40,065 bases of DNA from Lachnospiraceae bacterium UBA7188 (lineage in GTDB: Bacteria; Bacillota; Clostridia; Lachnospirales; Lachnospiraceae). The notes below the pieces were generated by a model. It saw only the letters and a program-made list of their open reading frames with translations. It did no database searches and was not told the DNA's origin. The DNA lies in NCBI GenBank assembly GCA_002490995.1, contig DKVC01000140.1, forward strand, positions 25,958-66,022. Direction: 5' to 3'. The position numbers were made by a program, and so were the translations under genes. Below are positions 40,027-40,065 of this stretch, piece after piece. Every line of letters starts with the position of its first letter. Positions within the stretch are counted from its first letter, which is position 1.

Positions 40027-40065
40027 AATTAAGGTTTTTAGTACAACCCGACTAAGTCACTGCCT

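Noticed and set aside
1..40065. tRNA, rRNA, transposase, integrase or phage genes
   Set aside because: I looked for cloverleaf-like segments, rRNA-like blocks and recombinase motifs and saw none that could be supported.

Overview
The window looks like chromosomal DNA of an anaerobic, low-to-mid GC Firmicute, most likely a Lachnospiraceae-type Clostridium relative. Reasons: an oxygen-sensitive class III ribonucleotide reductase (nrdD end, nrdG), strong AGGAGG-type ribosome binding sites, TTGACA/TATAAT-type promoters, a meso-DAP-type MurE, a DUF1653 protein, and the Firmicute gene order priA-def-fmt-rsmB-rlmN-prpC-prkC-rsgA. No rRNA, tRNA, CRISPR array, transposase or phage gene was found. Identifications come from reading motifs by eye; no database search was run.

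Layout. 1-2.3 kb: end of nrdD, a broken remnant of an AAA-ATPase/PD-(D/E)XK nuclease-like gene, an unrecognised 297-residue protein, a TfoX C-terminal-domain protein, and a small promoter-to-terminator unit with a frameshifted tiny ORF. 2.3-6.4 kb: two fused permease-ATPase ABC exporter genes, probably a heterodimer. 6.7-8.7 kb: a DedA membrane protein and a GT4 glycosyltransferase. 8.9-12.3 kb: an OmpR-type response regulator and a large membrane sensor kinase. 12.4-13.5 kb: nrdG, then a reverse-strand DtxR/MntR-type regulator. 13.75-14.2 kb: a small membrane-anchored protein whose promoter carries two LexA-like boxes. 14.3-19 kb: DUF1653 protein and 5'-nucleotidase, an SfsA-MutY fusion, and a family 2 glycosyltransferase. 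19-20.7 kb (reverse strand): a PAP2-like membrane phosphatase and a diacylglycerol/YegS-type lipid kinase.

21-25.2 kb: glyA, hom and an aspartate kinase gene, linking aspartate, homoserine/threonine, serine and glycine metabolism. Between aspartate kinase and a membrane-anchored GH3 hexosaminidase-like protein lies a consensus promoter followed about 130 nt later by a strong terminator, a candidate small RNA or attenuated leader. 27-28.6 kb: murE. 28.7-40 kb: a long same-strand run priA, def, fmt, yugP-like protease, a 36-bp tandem-repeat ORF, rsmB, rlmN, prpC, prkC, rsgA. It joins replication restart, N-terminal formyl-methionine handling, rRNA modification, PASTA-kinase/PP2C signalling and ribosome assembly.

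Most unusual items: (i) the double LexA-like operator on the 126-residue membrane protein gene, a candidate SOS-induced checkpoint protein; (ii) the 36-bp repeat ORF that bridges yugP and rsmB, overlapping rsmB by ATGA; (iii) the SfsA-MutY fusion; (iv) the candidate small RNA at 25.27-25.40 kb; (v) the leader of the ABC exporter operon, with repeated sequences complementary to the exporter's ribosome binding site; (vi) a small family of dispersed repeats in two intergenic gaps.
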